Shown here piece by piece: positions 26,393-36,262 of a stretch of 64,000 bases of DNA (position 1 is the first letter of the stretch; every line of letters begins with the position of its first letter). The translations under genes and the position numbers were made by a program. The notes under the pieces were generated by a model that did no database searches, was not told the origin of the DNA, and worked only from the letters and a program-made list of their open reading frames with translations. The DNA comes from Longitalea arenae (GTDB lineage Bacteria > Bacteroidota > Bacteroidia > Chitinophagales > Chitinophagaceae): the NCBI RefSeq assembly GCF_016924755.1, contig NZ_JAFFJX010000001.1, positions 496,001-560,000 on the forward strand. The letters are read 5' to 3'.

Positions 26393-27373
26393 ATGAGGTT
26401 CATCATTCCTAATTTTAGTTTGCCCGACAATTTTGCTGAAAATGTAGCAACTGCCTTGAGGACAATGGGGCATGAAGTGATTACTGCACCACAACCTGTT
26501 CGTGTATTTAACGATCGTGTCATGCACCTCATGCAGTTGGGATACGAAAAGTTCTTTCCCAATACGCTTACCCCCCAGGAGAAATGGCTTTTGAAAGTAT
26601 ACAAAAGTTTTAAACCTCATGTTGTACTGACACTTACCCAGTCATTGAATGAGGAGGTGTTGAATGCTTTAAAAAAAGAAGGGATTATTACTGTATGCTG
26701 GTGGGGCGACACGCCTGCCAATATGAGTAAACAGGGTTTGCTTTGTGATGGCTGGGATTTTATTTTCATTAAGGACAAATATGCTGCGTTCAAACTAAGG
26801 ACTTTAGACTTGAATGCATTCTATCTGCCGGAAGCGATGAATCCGCAGTGGCATAAAAAAAACTTTACAAACATCGATAATTCGGTCCTTTTTGCAGGCA
26901 ATACATACGACTACCGGCATTTTCTGATTAGTAAATTACTCAAGGCCGGAGTCAGGGACATCAAACTGTTTGGTAATAAGCCGCCGAGATGGGCTAAGCC
27001 GGAAGTGAAACAACTTTTCCTTAATAAATTTATTGTAAAAGAGGAGAAAAGTTTTTTCTTTGGCAGTAGTCTTGCCTGCATTAATTCAACCGCTATGTCG
27101 GAAGGTAATTCCCTCAATTGCAGGGCCTTTGAAATTGCAGGTGCAGGCGCACTGCAAATTATGGAATACCGTCCCGCTATTGAGGATTGTTTTGAGCCCG
27201 AAAAGGAAATAGTAACCTATTCTACATTCGAAGAGCTGTTATTTAAGATCGATTACTACAGGAAAAATGCAGATAGCGCATTGGAAATACGTGAAGCGGG
27301 CCGCAAAAGAGCATTGAATGAGCATACATACGAAAAACGCCTTACCACAATTATCAATACTATTAATAACTAG
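26393..27373 (+). CDS. CgeB-like glycosyltransferase
   Basis: A 326-residue protein that resembles the CgeB/DUF3880-type GT-B family. VCWWGDTPANM and DGWDFIFIKDKYAAF are seen in the N-terminal half, LFAGNTYDYRHFLI at the domain boundary, and CRAFEIAGAGALQIMEYR as the donor-side Glu helix in the C-terminal half. Members act on cell-surface or spore-surface glycans. It lies 3 nt after the preceding transferase gene. Confidence 0.78.
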   Translation: MRFIIPNFSLPDNFAENVATALRTMGHEVITAPQPVRVFNDRVMHLMQLGYEKFFPNTLTPQEKWLLKVYKSFKPHVVLTLTQSLNEEVLNALKKEGIITVCWWGDTPANMSKQGLLCDGWDFIFIKDKYAAFKLRTLDLNAFYLPEAMNPQWHKKNFTNIDNSVLFAGNTYDYRHFLISKLLKAGVRDIKLFGNKPPRWAKPEVKQLFLNKFIVKEEKSFFFGSSLACINSTAMSEGNSLNCRAFEIAGAGALQIMEYRPAIEDCFEPEKEIVTYSTFEELLFKIDYYRKNADSALEIREAGRKRALNEHTYEKRLTTIINTINN

Positions 27374-27404
27374 GATGAAATGCTTTTAAAGAGACGCTAT
27401 TAGA

Positions 27405-28847
27405 ATGCGGTATACATCATACATATGGTCGCTGGGGCAGTTGTTGATATTTACATTGTCGGTTGTATCAAATTGGTATGACCCACTGGTATATGGGTTG
27501 AGCATTCTTTCTGTTTTAATGGTGCTAGATAAACTGGGTAAGGGTATAGTGTTGCGTGAAATTATTGCTTTGCACGCTGTTTTTATCTGTTTGTTGATGC
27601 CATTGGTTGGATATCTGATATATAATCGAACGAATACGCTGGCATTGGTTTGGGTTAGATATATGCCCATTAATAAAGAAATCTATTTCAACTTTTGCCT
27701 GCCTGCAGTTTGTGGCTTCTGTATGTTGTTATGTTGGCCTTTAACCAGGGAAAATAAATCTGATTTTGGTGCTCCATTAAAAAAAATTATCGCCAATATC
27801 GGTAATCAGCTTGCAGGCAATCAACGAATTGGAATATACCTTCTTACTGTTGGCGTGATCACGAACACATTTGTTCACTATGTTCCTGCTTTTCTGCAAT
27901 ACGTTTTTACTTTAGTATACTTTTCTGCTTTTGCAGGTTTATTATATGTTTTTTTTGCCGGAAAGTTTGCCTATAGGAGAGTGATATTAATTGCGTTCGG
28001 TTTATTCATCATAGGAGTTGCATTGAGGAGTGGGATGTTTACGATTATCGCTTATATGGGTATGACGCTTTTTTCATTTTTCTTCATTGGAATGAAAGCC
28101 TCCATGCTAAGGAAAACGATTTATTTTCTGGCGGCATTTTTACTATTAGCGATCATTCAAAGCGTTAAGCCCGCGTATAGACATCAAATTAGCAGGAACC
28201 CAGATGGCAATAAAGCCCAGATATTCGCCAGCCTGGTAAAGAAGAGACTTAACAGTATGGACAACATTGTATCGCCTAATAACTATTTCTTTCTTTATTA
28301 CAGGGCCAACCAGGGCTACAATGTTGGATTGGTGATGCGGAATATGCCTGACGCTACTCCCCACGACAATGGATCCTATTTGCTGGTAAAAATTGCCGCG
28401 GCGTTCGTACCAAGACTATTGTGGCCAACAAAACCAGAGGCTGGTGGTATAGCGAACATGAAATATTACGCGAATGTTACCATAGTTGGTTTTGCAACCG
28501 ATGTGGGACCGCTGGGCGAAGCGTATGGCAGCTTTGGTGTTGTTGGCGGGGTTATTTATATGATGTTGCTTGGTTTATTCATTCGATTTGTTTACGGCCG
28601 GCTATTTCTAATAGCTCAAAAGTTGCCATTGATAATACTGTGGATACCGGTAATGTTTTATCAGGTTACCTATTCTTCAGAGAACGACACACTTCAAATC
28701 CTGAATTCCCTGATCAAATCGGCATTTTTTATTTTTCTATTATATAGGTTTTTACCAAAATTGTTCAGGCCTGACAAAAAGAATGTTGCTAATATCAGTT
28801 CAACAACAGGCGGGTATAGTAAGTTAAACACATCTCAAAACATATAA
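27405..28847 (+). CDS. Polytopic membrane protein, O-antigen/oligosaccharide repeat-unit polymerase-like (Wzy candidate)
   Basis: A 480-residue membrane protein with about ten or more hydrophobic segments and a large loop between the later ones. That loop carries FVPRLLWPTKPEAGG and a GPLGEAYGSFGVVGG motif, which match bacterial oligosaccharide repeat-unit polymerases. Such enzymes polymerise lipid-linked repeats in the periplasm. This is notable because the same locus encodes an ABC exporter, which normally works without Wzy. No Wzx flippase was found in the window. Confidence 0.75.
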   Translation: MRYTSYIWSLGQLLIFTLSVVSNWYDPLVYGLSILSVLMVLDKLGKGIVLREIIALHAVFICLLMPLVGYLIYNRTNTLALVWVRYMPINKEIYFNFCLPAVCGFCMLLCWPLTRENKSDFGAPLKKIIANIGNQLAGNQRIGIYLLTVGVITNTFVHYVPAFLQYVFTLVYFSAFAGLLYVFFAGKFAYRRVILIAFGLFIIGVALRSGMFTIIAYMGMTLFSFFFIGMKASMLRKTIYFLAAFLLLAIIQSVKPAYRHQISRNPDGNKAQIFASLVKKRLNSMDNIVSPNNYFFLYYRANQGYNVGLVMRNMPDATPHDNGSYLLVKIAAAFVPRLLWPTKPEAGGIANMKYYANVTIVGFATDVGPLGEAYGSFGVVGGVIYMMLLGLFIRFVYGRLFLIAQKLPLIILWIPVMFYQVTYSSENDTLQILNSLIKSAFFIFLLYRFLPKLFRPDKKNVANISSTTGGYSKLNTSQNI

Positions 28848-28849
28848 GC

Positions 28850-29812
28850 TTGAAGTCTGCCATTATTACCGGAATTACCGGTCAGGACGGAGCATACCTG
28901 ACCCGGTTGCTGCTTGAAAAGGGATATAAGATCATTGGTCTTATAAGATCACATTATGGATCAAATTTGAGCAGGCTGAAGTATCTGAACGTTCTAGATA
29001 AGGTTGAACTGATAGAGTGCGATCAGAGCGACCTTTCTCAGGTGTTGAATATTATTTCTACCCATAAACCCAATGAAGTCTATAACCTGGCGGCGCAAAG
29101 TTCTGTTTCCCTTTCTTTTCAACAACCGATCGGGACAATAAACTTCAATATCCAGTCAGTATTAAATATGCTGGAAGCCATACGCCTGCTTGATCCATCT
29201 ATCAGGTTTTATCAGGCTTCCACCAGCGAGATGTTTGGAAAAGTAAATAACCTGCCAATTACTGAAGATTCCATTGTGCATCCTTTAAGCCCCTATGCGA
29301 TATCAAAAGTTACCGCCCATTATATATGTATAAATTACAGGGAATCATATAATTTATATACGAGCTGCGGAATTCTATTCAATCATGAATCTTATCTACG
29401 TGGTGAAAACTTCTTTGTTAAGAAGGTAATTAAAGGGGCGATTGATATTAAATACGGTAAACGGCACTTTCTTGAATTCGGAAACCTTGATATTAAACGG
29501 GATTTTGGCTGGTCAGAAAAATATGTCGAAGCGATGTGGTTATTGTTGCAGCAGGACAAGCCGGATGATTACATTATCAGTTCCGGCAAATCGATAACCT
29601 TGCGGGAGATCGTTCATTATGTTTTTGATAAGTTACAAATAGACAGAAACCGGATCAGGATCAATCCCGCATTCTTCAGGCCTACAGAAATAGAGGACAT
29701 TTACGGTTCAAATAAAAAAGCACGTTCGGTGTTAAACTGGCAGTATAATTTGGATTTTTTCGAGGTATTGGATACTATCATAGAGGAAGAGTTTAAAAAC
29801 TATGGCAAATAA
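28850..29812 (+). CDS. GDP-mannose 4,6-dehydratase-family SDR (Gmd-like paralogue)
   Basis: A 320-residue extended short-chain dehydrogenase. It has [15 protein letters not shown] at the N-terminus, the STSEMFG motif (E127) and Y149/K153, and LFNHESYLRG as in Gmd. It is about 50 residues shorter than the Gmd at 38751 and lacks its RRSS nucleotide loop, having RSHYGS instead. It could be a second 4,6-dehydratase or a related 4-reductase such as Rmd. Its start is a TTG at 28850. It overlaps the next gene by 11 nt. Confidence 0.8.
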   Translation: MKSAIITGITGQDGAYLTRLLLEKGYKIIGLIRSHYGSNLSRLKYLNVLDKVELIECDQSDLSQVLNIISTHKPNEVYNLAAQSSVSLSFQQPIGTINFNIQSVLNMLEAIRLLDPSIRFYQASTSEMFGKVNNLPITEDSIVHPLSPYAISKVTAHYICINYRESYNLYTSCGILFNHESYLRGENFFVKKVIKGAIDIKYGKRHFLEFGNLDIKRDFGWSEKYVEAMWLLLQQDKPDDYIISSGKSITLREIVHYVFDKLQIDRNRIRINPAFFRPTEIEDIYGSNKKARSVLNWQYNLDFFEVLDTIIEEEFKNYGK

Positions 29813-30815
29813 GCAGATCCTGAAACCCAAGGTTGTATTCTTTCATAGAAAGCCGAGAAGTGTTGGCAACTACAGCGTTGAATTTATTTTTGAAGATGTT
29901 AGAAAACGGCTGAGTAATAAGATTGCTGCGGAGGTCGTAGTATCAAAGTACGAAAGTTCAGGGTTCTTAAAGCGGTTATATAACTGTTTGGAAGCCTGGC
30001 GCAAACAGGGCCCTGTGAATCATATTACCGGCGATGTAAACTATTTGGGCCTTTTTCTCAAGCGCAATACAACGATACAAACTATCCTTGACTGTGTTCA
30101 TCTGAATACATCAGCAGGCATTAAATATAAGATACTAAAGCTGTTCTGGCTTTCCATACCAGAGAAACGGTCGAGGTATATCACTGCAATTTCAGAGTCA
30201 ACGAAACAGGAGATATTGCGGCATCACTCATGTGATCCCGAAAAGATTGTAGTGATACCTGTTGCAATATCGCCCAATTTTAAACGTGCAGATAAGCCGT
30301 TTAATAAAGAGAAACCGGTGATCTTGCAGGTAGGTACCGCTCCCAATAAAAATATTCCTAACCTGATAGAGGCTTTGAAAGGATTACCTTGCATTTTGAA
30401 TATTGTTGGTAAACAGAATGATGAATACGAAGGGCTGTTGAAAAAGTATAGCATAGAATATAAATATGAATGGGGACTTAGTGATGAGGAGATCATTCGA
30501 CGCTATGAACAGGCAGATATTGTTAATCTCACTTCAACATACGAAGGTTTTGGCATGCCCATCCTGGAAGCACAGGCTGTAGGCAGGGCGGTTATAACAA
30601 GTAATTTATTTTCGATGCCTGAAGTGGCAGGGAATGCAGCTGTTATGGTAGATCCATTTAAAGTAGCCGAAATAAGAGAAGGCCTGCAAAAGATCATCCA
30701 TGATGACTCTTTCAGAAATGAATTGGTCAAACGGGGCTTTGAAAATATTAAAAGATTCGATCCTGACGTTATTGCCGCGCAATACCTCGATCTGTATAAA
30801 AGAATTTTAGCTTAA
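29802..30815 (+). CDS. Glycosyltransferase family 4
   Basis: A 337-residue GT-B protein. The donor site is YEGFGMPILEAQAVGRAVI followed by SMPEVAGNAAVMVDP, as in mannosyltransferase-like GT4 members. ILQVGTAPNKNIPNLIEAL marks the start of the C-terminal Rossmann domain. It overlaps the SDR gene before it, so it may use the sugar that SDR makes. Specificity is unproven. Confidence 0.87.
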   Translation: MANKQILKPKVVFFHRKPRSVGNYSVEFIFEDVRKRLSNKIAAEVVVSKYESSGFLKRLYNCLEAWRKQGPVNHITGDVNYLGLFLKRNTTIQTILDCVHLNTSAGIKYKILKLFWLSIPEKRSRYITAISESTKQEILRHHSCDPEKIVVIPVAISPNFKRADKPFNKEKPVILQVGTAPNKNIPNLIEALKGLPCILNIVGKQNDEYEGLLKKYSIEYKYEWGLSDEEIIRRYEQADIVNLTSTYEGFGMPILEAQAVGRAVITSNLFSMPEVAGNAAVMVDPFKVAEIREGLQKIIHDDSFRNELVKRGFENIKRFDPDVIAAQYLDLYKRILA

Positions 30816-30881
30816 TATAGTTGTTAAAACTTCCATTGTTAACTGGAGTTCTAATAATTACTATAAAGACTGCTTTGAACT

Positions 30882-32741
30882 ATGTGTGGAATAGCCGGTA
30901 TAGTATCCTTTACCCGAAATATTGATCTGTCAACTACGGTTCGGCGAATGACCGATGCCATGTCGCACCGGGGACCAAATGCAGATGGTTTTTATACGAA
31001 CGATACCATTGCCCTGGGTCACCGGCGGCTTTCTATCATCGATCTGTCTACAGCTGCCAATCAACCGATTGCTGATCACTCTGGCCGTTACCAGATCATC
31101 TTCAATGGTGAGATATACAATTTCCAGGACGTAAAGAAAATGCTTACAGGCTATCCGTTCAGCACAAACAGCGATACGGAGGTGTTGTTGGCGGCTTACA
31201 GCAAATGGGGGGTAGATTGTTTACCATATTTAAAAGGCATGTTTGCCTTTGCCATCTGGGACACGAGGGAACAGGTAATGTTCATTGCCAGGGACCGAAT
31301 GGGTGTAAAACCGGTGTATTACTATGTGAACGATAGCGCCTTTCTATTTGCATCCGAGATCAGAGGTGTGCTGGCAAGTGGCCTAATGCCTGCCAGAGCA
31401 AATACATCAGCTATCCAGGAGTTTCTCAGCTATCAATCAGTAGGATTTCCGGAGTCAGCTATCCAGGGGATTCAGCAACTGGAAGCAGGTAGCTCAATCA
31501 CAATCCGGAATCACAGGTATAGTATAAAAAAGTATTGGGATATTACCAGCAAGCCATCGGTCGAGTTTGACTTTGGTGACCGGTTAAAAGTGCAACAACA
31601 GGTTAGGCAATTGTTGCGGCAGGCTGTGGAAAGAAGGCTGGTAAGTGATGTGCCACTGGGAGCATTTTTGTCGGGTGGTATTGATTCCAGTGCTGTTGTT
31701 GGTTTAATGGCAGAGGTTGGCGCTTCCCGGCCTAATACATTTACTGTGGGTTTTGAGGAAAAGCAATTTGATGAATCAGGTTATGCTAATATCATTTCCC
31801 GCAAATTCAATACGCAGCATAACCAGGTATTACTAAAACCGGCTGTTTTTCTCGACGAATTGACTAATGCGCTGAACGCCATGGACACGCCCAGCGGTGA
31901 CGGTGTAAATACTTATGTGGTTTCGAAGGCGATCAAACAGAGCGGTCTTACCGTTGCTTTATCTGGAGTGGGCGGTGATGAGCTATTTGCCGGTTACCCT
32001 TTTTTCAAGCAATACCTGCAACTGAAGAAATACGAATCGTTGTGGAAACCTTCTAAATTCCTGCGTAGGGGCGCGGCACTTGCCTTAGGTAACAGCAACA
32101 AAGCGCTCCGCATCAAACAATTACTGAACGCGCCTGCCTCATCTATCCGATACTTTTATCCTGAATTCAGGAGGATCATTTCCCCACAATTACTAACGTC
32201 ACTAACCCGCTGGGAAAAAGGTCAGGCGACCTTACTTGAAAAGCAATTGAGCCTGTTGCCTCCTTCATTGGAGCAGTTCCCTTTACTAAGCCAGGTTTCC
32301 ATAGCTGAGTATACAGGTTATACACAACATACATTATTAAAGGATACAGATCAGTTCAGTATGGCCGTATCCCTGGAAGCCAGGGAACCATTTTTTGACC
32401 ACGATCTCATAGAATTCGTTCTGGCGATACCAGACCATATAAAATTCCCGGACTACCCCAAGCGATTACTGGTAGAATCGTTGCAAGGATTACTTCCTGA
32501 TGATGTGGTTCACCGCAAAAAGCAGGGATTTCTGTTCCCATGGAGTGTTTGGATGAAAAAAGAACTTCGTTCTTTCTGTGAAAAGCACCTGCAACGCATT
32601 GCCCAAAGGGAGTTTATCAACGAAAAAAACCTGATGGCTTACTGGCAGCGATTTTTAAATAATGACAATACAGTAAGATGGATGGAGATCTGGTTATTTG
32701 TAATACTGGAGTACTGGCTGGAGAAAAATTCAATAGACTAA
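30882..32741 (+). CDS. asnB: Asparagine synthase (glutamine-hydrolysing)-type amidotransferase
   Basis: A 619-residue class II glutamine amidotransferase. C2 in MCGIAGIV is the catalytic nucleophile after Met removal, followed by a glutaminase domain (about 1-200, with RGPNADG and FNGEIYN) and an AsnB-type synthetase domain with the PP-loop SGGIDSS (264-270) and GVGGDELFAGYP. In polysaccharide loci such proteins often amidate uronic acids or modify sugars rather than make asparagine. That would agree with the uronic-acid-type WbpB/WbpD genes at the beginning. It joins the next gene through TAATG. Confidence 0.88.
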   Translation: MCGIAGIVSFTRNIDLSTTVRRMTDAMSHRGPNADGFYTNDTIALGHRRLSIIDLSTAANQPIADHSGRYQIIFNGEIYNFQDVKKMLTGYPFSTNSDTEVLLAAYSKWGVDCLPYLKGMFAFAIWDTREQVMFIARDRMGVKPVYYYVNDSAFLFASEIRGVLASGLMPARANTSAIQEFLSYQSVGFPESAIQGIQQLEAGSSITIRNHRYSIKKYWDITSKPSVEFDFGDRLKVQQQVRQLLRQAVERRLVSDVPLGAFLSGGIDSSAVVGLMAEVGASRPNTFTVGFEEKQFDESGYANIISRKFNTQHNQVLLKPAVFLDELTNALNAMDTPSGDGVNTYVVSKAIKQSGLTVALSGVGGDELFAGYPFFKQYLQLKKYESLWKPSKFLRRGAALALGNSNKALRIKQLLNAPASSIRYFYPEFRRIISPQLLTSLTRWEKGQATLLEKQLSLLPPSLEQFPLLSQVSIAEYTGYTQHTLLKDTDQFSMAVSLEAREPFFDHDLIEFVLAIPDHIKFPDYPKRLLVESLQGLLPDDVVHRKKQGFLFPWSVWMKKELRSFCEKHLQRIAQREFINEKNLMAYWQRFLNNDNTVRWMEIWLFVILEYWLEKNSID

Positions 32742-35053
32742 TGAAACCTATTTTTTGTTCAGTTTTTTTGTTTGTTTACTGCATGCTCTTTATTGCGCCG
32801 GCAATGGCTCAAAGCCGGGAAGAGTTTAATGGTCCTTTGCCAGGATGGGCTGATGTAAAGAAGCAGTTTGGCGCCAGGGGAAATGGTAAGGACGATGATA
32901 CCCGTGCCTTTCAGCGTGCCATAGATGACCTCAGGAACCCGGTGACAAATTTTAATACCGGTAAAGGCGGGTATATGGTACTGTATGTGCCCGCAGGAAC
33001 CTATTGTATTTCGAATACGCTCGTACTGAGAGGAAAGATCGGGGTAAGTATTATTGGGGAGGATCCCAATAACACAGTGATCAAATGGACTGGCGCAGCG
33101 CAGGATACTATGCTGCTGGCCAATGGTTCGGCTTATTACCGGATATCCCGCCTAAGTTGGGACCCGAATGGTCGTAAAGACATGGAAGGAATTGGCATTC
33201 ATTGGATCGAAACCTGGAATAACAACAAATCGAGAAGTTTTGCTTCAGTGAACATCGAACTTTCTGATAACTATTTTAAAACCGGTTTTAAAAATGCGAT
33301 CAGTGGAGGAACTTATCAGCGGAAAGATGGTACCGGATCTAATGATTCCGAAGTTACCATTAAACGATGTACATTCGAAGGATGCACCGATGCAGGGATA
33401 AATATTCATGGATTCAATGCGCTGGATTATTGGATATGGGACTGCAAGTTCATTAAATGTTTTCATGGTGTGTATTGCGCCAATGGAAATTACCATGCAT
33501 ACAGGTCTTATTTTTCCGGCTCAACTTATTTCGATTTTAAGAATAATGGCGTTTTCTATTCTTCCGTACGCGGGTGCTTTTCTGAAAACTCTTTTGGTTT
33601 TTCTGTAGATGAAGGGTCAAGCTGTAATCCTTTTAAAAGAATATTTCAGAATAATACGGTATTGAACCTTGTGTATCACCCCATCGTTTTTTTACATACC
33701 GGAAAGATCACTTTGTGGAATAATAAGATTGGAAAGGTAAAGGACCTTAATAAAACTTATTCGGTTAAAACGGGCAGCTGGTGTAAGGGCATTTTTGAGA
33801 TCATGTCGATGAACAACAATTATGAGCTGAAGGATCCCTTACTAATTGAGAACGGTTCACTTACAAAGTTCACATTGGGCGATACCTATATACCAAAAAT
33901 TTCGGGTAGCGCCAACGATTTCATCAAAAGCATGGAACCATTGCCTGCTAAAAGAGCCAGAAAGATATTTTCTGTGCCGGCAGGCGCCAGCAGCAGAACC
34001 ATCCAGGAACTTGTTGATCAGGCAGCTGCCTTGAAAGGCCAACGCCCGGTTATTTATTTCAGCACCGGTACTTATGCACTCGATAAAACGCTGGTAATTC
34101 CTGCCGGTACCGATATGCAACTCGTTGGCGATGGATTACTTTACGCATCTGTAATTACCCGTGCAACAAATAGTGATTTCAGTAAGCAACCACTGATACT
34201 CGTAAAAGGACCCAGCCAGGTTACCATAAAAGATCTGCAGATCGGCGAAGAATCGGATAGTAACCCGTCTTCGGCTGTAGCATTTGAGAATGTTGATCAA
34301 CCGGCGTCACAGGCACACCTTGATCAACTGTATTCTCATGCAGATACCTCTCTGATCACCAACAGGCTCGATTATTTATACATAGAGAAAAACAATTCGT
34401 TTTTTTCCGATGGGAATGTACTCCGAGGGGGAACCCTTACCAAACAGGGGAAAGGTACTGCCCGTGTATCTTGCTTTGGCGGTCAGTTTGCCCGTTTATC
34501 GGTCAATGATGGCGCCAGGTTTATTGCAAAAGATTGCTGGTGGGAAGGAAAACCACGCATCCCGCTTGATATTAAAGGTTCCGGCGTAATAAGTATCGAC
34601 GGTAGTATGCTTGCTCCCTGGGCCGCCGATAGTACACCTACCATTAAGGTCGGTGAATTTAATGGTAACATCAGTTTGCTGAATATGTACATCCAGGGAT
34701 CGGTAAAAGTTGATCCGGGTAAATCAGCCCTTAATTTATTATTGTGGAATAATAATTTTTTCCACAAGCTTAGCCCACACGAGTATGTAAAATCTGGTAC
34801 GGCAGCAAAGATCGCTTTATTGGGTTCTAACTCGCAATGCGTCGATGGCAGGGAAGCATGTCAAACCATCTATTCAATTCCTGACCAGATGTATCGGGTG
34901 AACAGCATCCCGGCATTCATAAATGATATAACTGCTTTTGATCGTAGCCAGAAGCCGCAATTATTCACTAATCTTCCCGCCGGGGTGAGCAATATATATA
35001 TGTCGCGCGTAGCTATTGGTGCTGCCAGGCGTGGAGTTGTTTTCAGTAGATAA
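32741..35053 (+). CDS. Secreted right-handed beta-helix protein, pectate-lyase-3/GH55-like
   Basis: A 770-residue exported protein. ATG 32741 is chosen because it begins a clear signal peptide ending AMA-Q (cut after residue 23) and couples to asnB through TAATG; a longer frame upstream lacks a signal. Residues about 39-61 contain FGARGNGKDDDTRAFQRAI, the signature of the pectate-lyase-3 beta-helix superfamily. A second such unit begins near residue 412 (SVPAGASSRTIQELVDQA), the two-helix layout of GH55-like enzymes. It may trim, depolymerise or attach to the glycan made here in the periplasm or outside. Catalytic residues cannot be placed by eye. Confidence 0.8.
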   Translation: MKPIFCSVFLFVYCMLFIAPAMAQSREEFNGPLPGWADVKKQFGARGNGKDDDTRAFQRAIDDLRNPVTNFNTGKGGYMVLYVPAGTYCISNTLVLRGKIGVSIIGEDPNNTVIKWTGAAQDTMLLANGSAYYRISRLSWDPNGRKDMEGIGIHWIETWNNNKSRSFASVNIELSDNYFKTGFKNAISGGTYQRKDGTGSNDSEVTIKRCTFEGCTDAGINIHGFNALDYWIWDCKFIKCFHGVYCANGNYHAYRSYFSGSTYFDFKNNGVFYSSVRGCFSENSFGFSVDEGSSCNPFKRIFQNNTVLNLVYHPIVFLHTGKITLWNNKIGKVKDLNKTYSVKTGSWCKGIFEIMSMNNNYELKDPLLIENGSLTKFTLGDTYIPKISGSANDFIKSMEPLPAKRARKIFSVPAGASSRTIQELVDQAAALKGQRPVIYFSTGTYALDKTLVIPAGTDMQLVGDGLLYASVITRATNSDFSKQPLILVKGPSQVTIKDLQIGEESDSNPSSAVAFENVDQPASQAHLDQLYSHADTSLITNRLDYLYIEKNNSFFSDGNVLRGGTLTKQGKGTARVSCFGGQFARLSVNDGARFIAKDCWWEGKPRIPLDIKGSGVISIDGSMLAPWAADSTPTIKVGEFNGNISLLNMYIQGSVKVDPGKSALNLLLWNNNFFHKLSPHEYVKSGTAAKIALLGSNSQCVDGREACQTIYSIPDQMYRVNSIPAFINDITAFDRSQKPQLFTNLPAGVSNIYMSRVAIGAARRGVVFSR

Positions 35054-35115
35054 AAATTGTTGGCTGCCACCGTTTTAGCGTTCGCTTAACTATATATTAA
35101 ATTCTGTTTCGACGC

Positions 35116-36261
35116 TTGAGTAACAGGAAGACCATTTTACTTTTTGCCGACTGGTATGAACCCGGCTACAAAGCCGGAGGCCCCATTCGTTCCTGTGTAC
35201 ATTTTGTACACCAGATGAAAGACAGGTATTCTATCTATGTGTTCACTACTGACAGGGATCTGAATGATACCAGCCCGTATATTAATATCCCATGTGATCA
35301 ATGGCTGGAGATAGAAAAAAGCGTAAAAATATTTTATTGTTCTCCGCAAAAACTGGGTTGGACGCACATCCACAGGCAGATAAAAAGCATCTCGCCAGAT
35401 TACATTTATCTCAACAGTATGTACTCTCGGCACTTTACCATATACCCCCTGATGATGCGGCGATTAGGCATCATCAAGAGCAGTTTAGTGTTGGCGCCCC
35501 GCGGCATGTTGAAAGAAAGTGCCCTGCAATTTAAATCGGCTAAAAAAAAGCTTTTTCTGTCTGCATTCCGTCGAATGGGTTTACATCGCTTTATCCATTT
35601 TCATGCTACCGATAAAACTGAGTTAGCTGATGTAAAAAAATATTTTGGACATAATGCCAAAGTAACGCTTGCTTCAAATTTTCCGGGAATGATCAATGAT
35701 TATCCGGGCAGTATCAAAAAAACGAAGCATGAACTGTCGGTGATCTTCATTGGCAGGCTGCATCCGGTAAAAAACCTCGACTTTCTCTTGCGAGTGCTAA
35801 AAAATGTCATTGGTAATGTTTCACTCACTATTGTTGGTAATGCCGAGGACGAAAATTATGTAAATCATTGCAAGACTATTGTCAAAGGTTTTGGCCCGAA
35901 TATCAAGGTGTACTTTGCCGGTGAAATACCTAATAATGAATTAGGCAGAATTATTAGTCAACACCATATTTTTGCGCTGCCAACGCAGGGCGAGAATTTT
36001 GGACATGCCATTTTCGAATCGCTTGCTGCAGGCAAGCCGGTATTGATAAGTGATCAAACGCCATGGAGAAACCTTTATACTGTACGGGCCGGCTGGGATA
36101 TTTCATTACAGCAACCGGAGCAGTTCACAAAGGCTTTGCAGGAGGCGGTCTTATTTGATCAGAATGAATATGACGCCTTATCGCGGGGCGCCTGGGAATT
36201 TGTTCGGCGATTTGTACAACAATCAGAATTACAAACAGCATACAACAACATTTTTAGTTAA
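35116..36261 (+). CDS. Glycosyltransferase family 4
   Basis: A 381-residue GT-B protein from a TTG at 35116. The N-terminus LLFADWYEPGYKAGGPIRS is typical of GT4 enzymes of colanic-acid type loci, and the donor motif is QGENFGHAIFESLAAGKPVL. VIFIGRLHPVKNLDFLL begins the C-terminal domain. It precedes the carbamoyltransferase gene with 1 nt between stop and start. Confidence 0.87.
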   Translation: MSNRKTILLFADWYEPGYKAGGPIRSCVHFVHQMKDRYSIYVFTTDRDLNDTSPYINIPCDQWLEIEKSVKIFYCSPQKLGWTHIHRQIKSISPDYIYLNSMYSRHFTIYPLMMRRLGIIKSSLVLAPRGMLKESALQFKSAKKKLFLSAFRRMGLHRFIHFHATDKTELADVKKYFGHNAKVTLASNFPGMINDYPGSIKKTKHELSVIFIGRLHPVKNLDFLLRVLKNVIGNVSLTIVGNAEDENYVNHCKTIVKGFGPNIKVYFAGEIPNNELGRIISQHHIFALPTQGENFGHAIFESLAAGKPVLISDQTPWRNLYTVRAGWDISLQQPEQFTKALQEAVLFDQNEYDALSRGAWEFVRRFVQQSELQTAYNNIFS

Positions 36262-36262
36262 G

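Noticed and set aside
32678-32740. N-terminal extension of the beta-helix protein frame
   Set aside because: It overlaps asnB and would bury the clear signal peptide that starts at ATG 32741.
36050-36262. N-terminal extension of the carbamoyltransferase frame
   Set aside because: It overlaps the GT4 gene in another frame; MYILGLNAYHAD at 36263 is the family's normal N-terminus.
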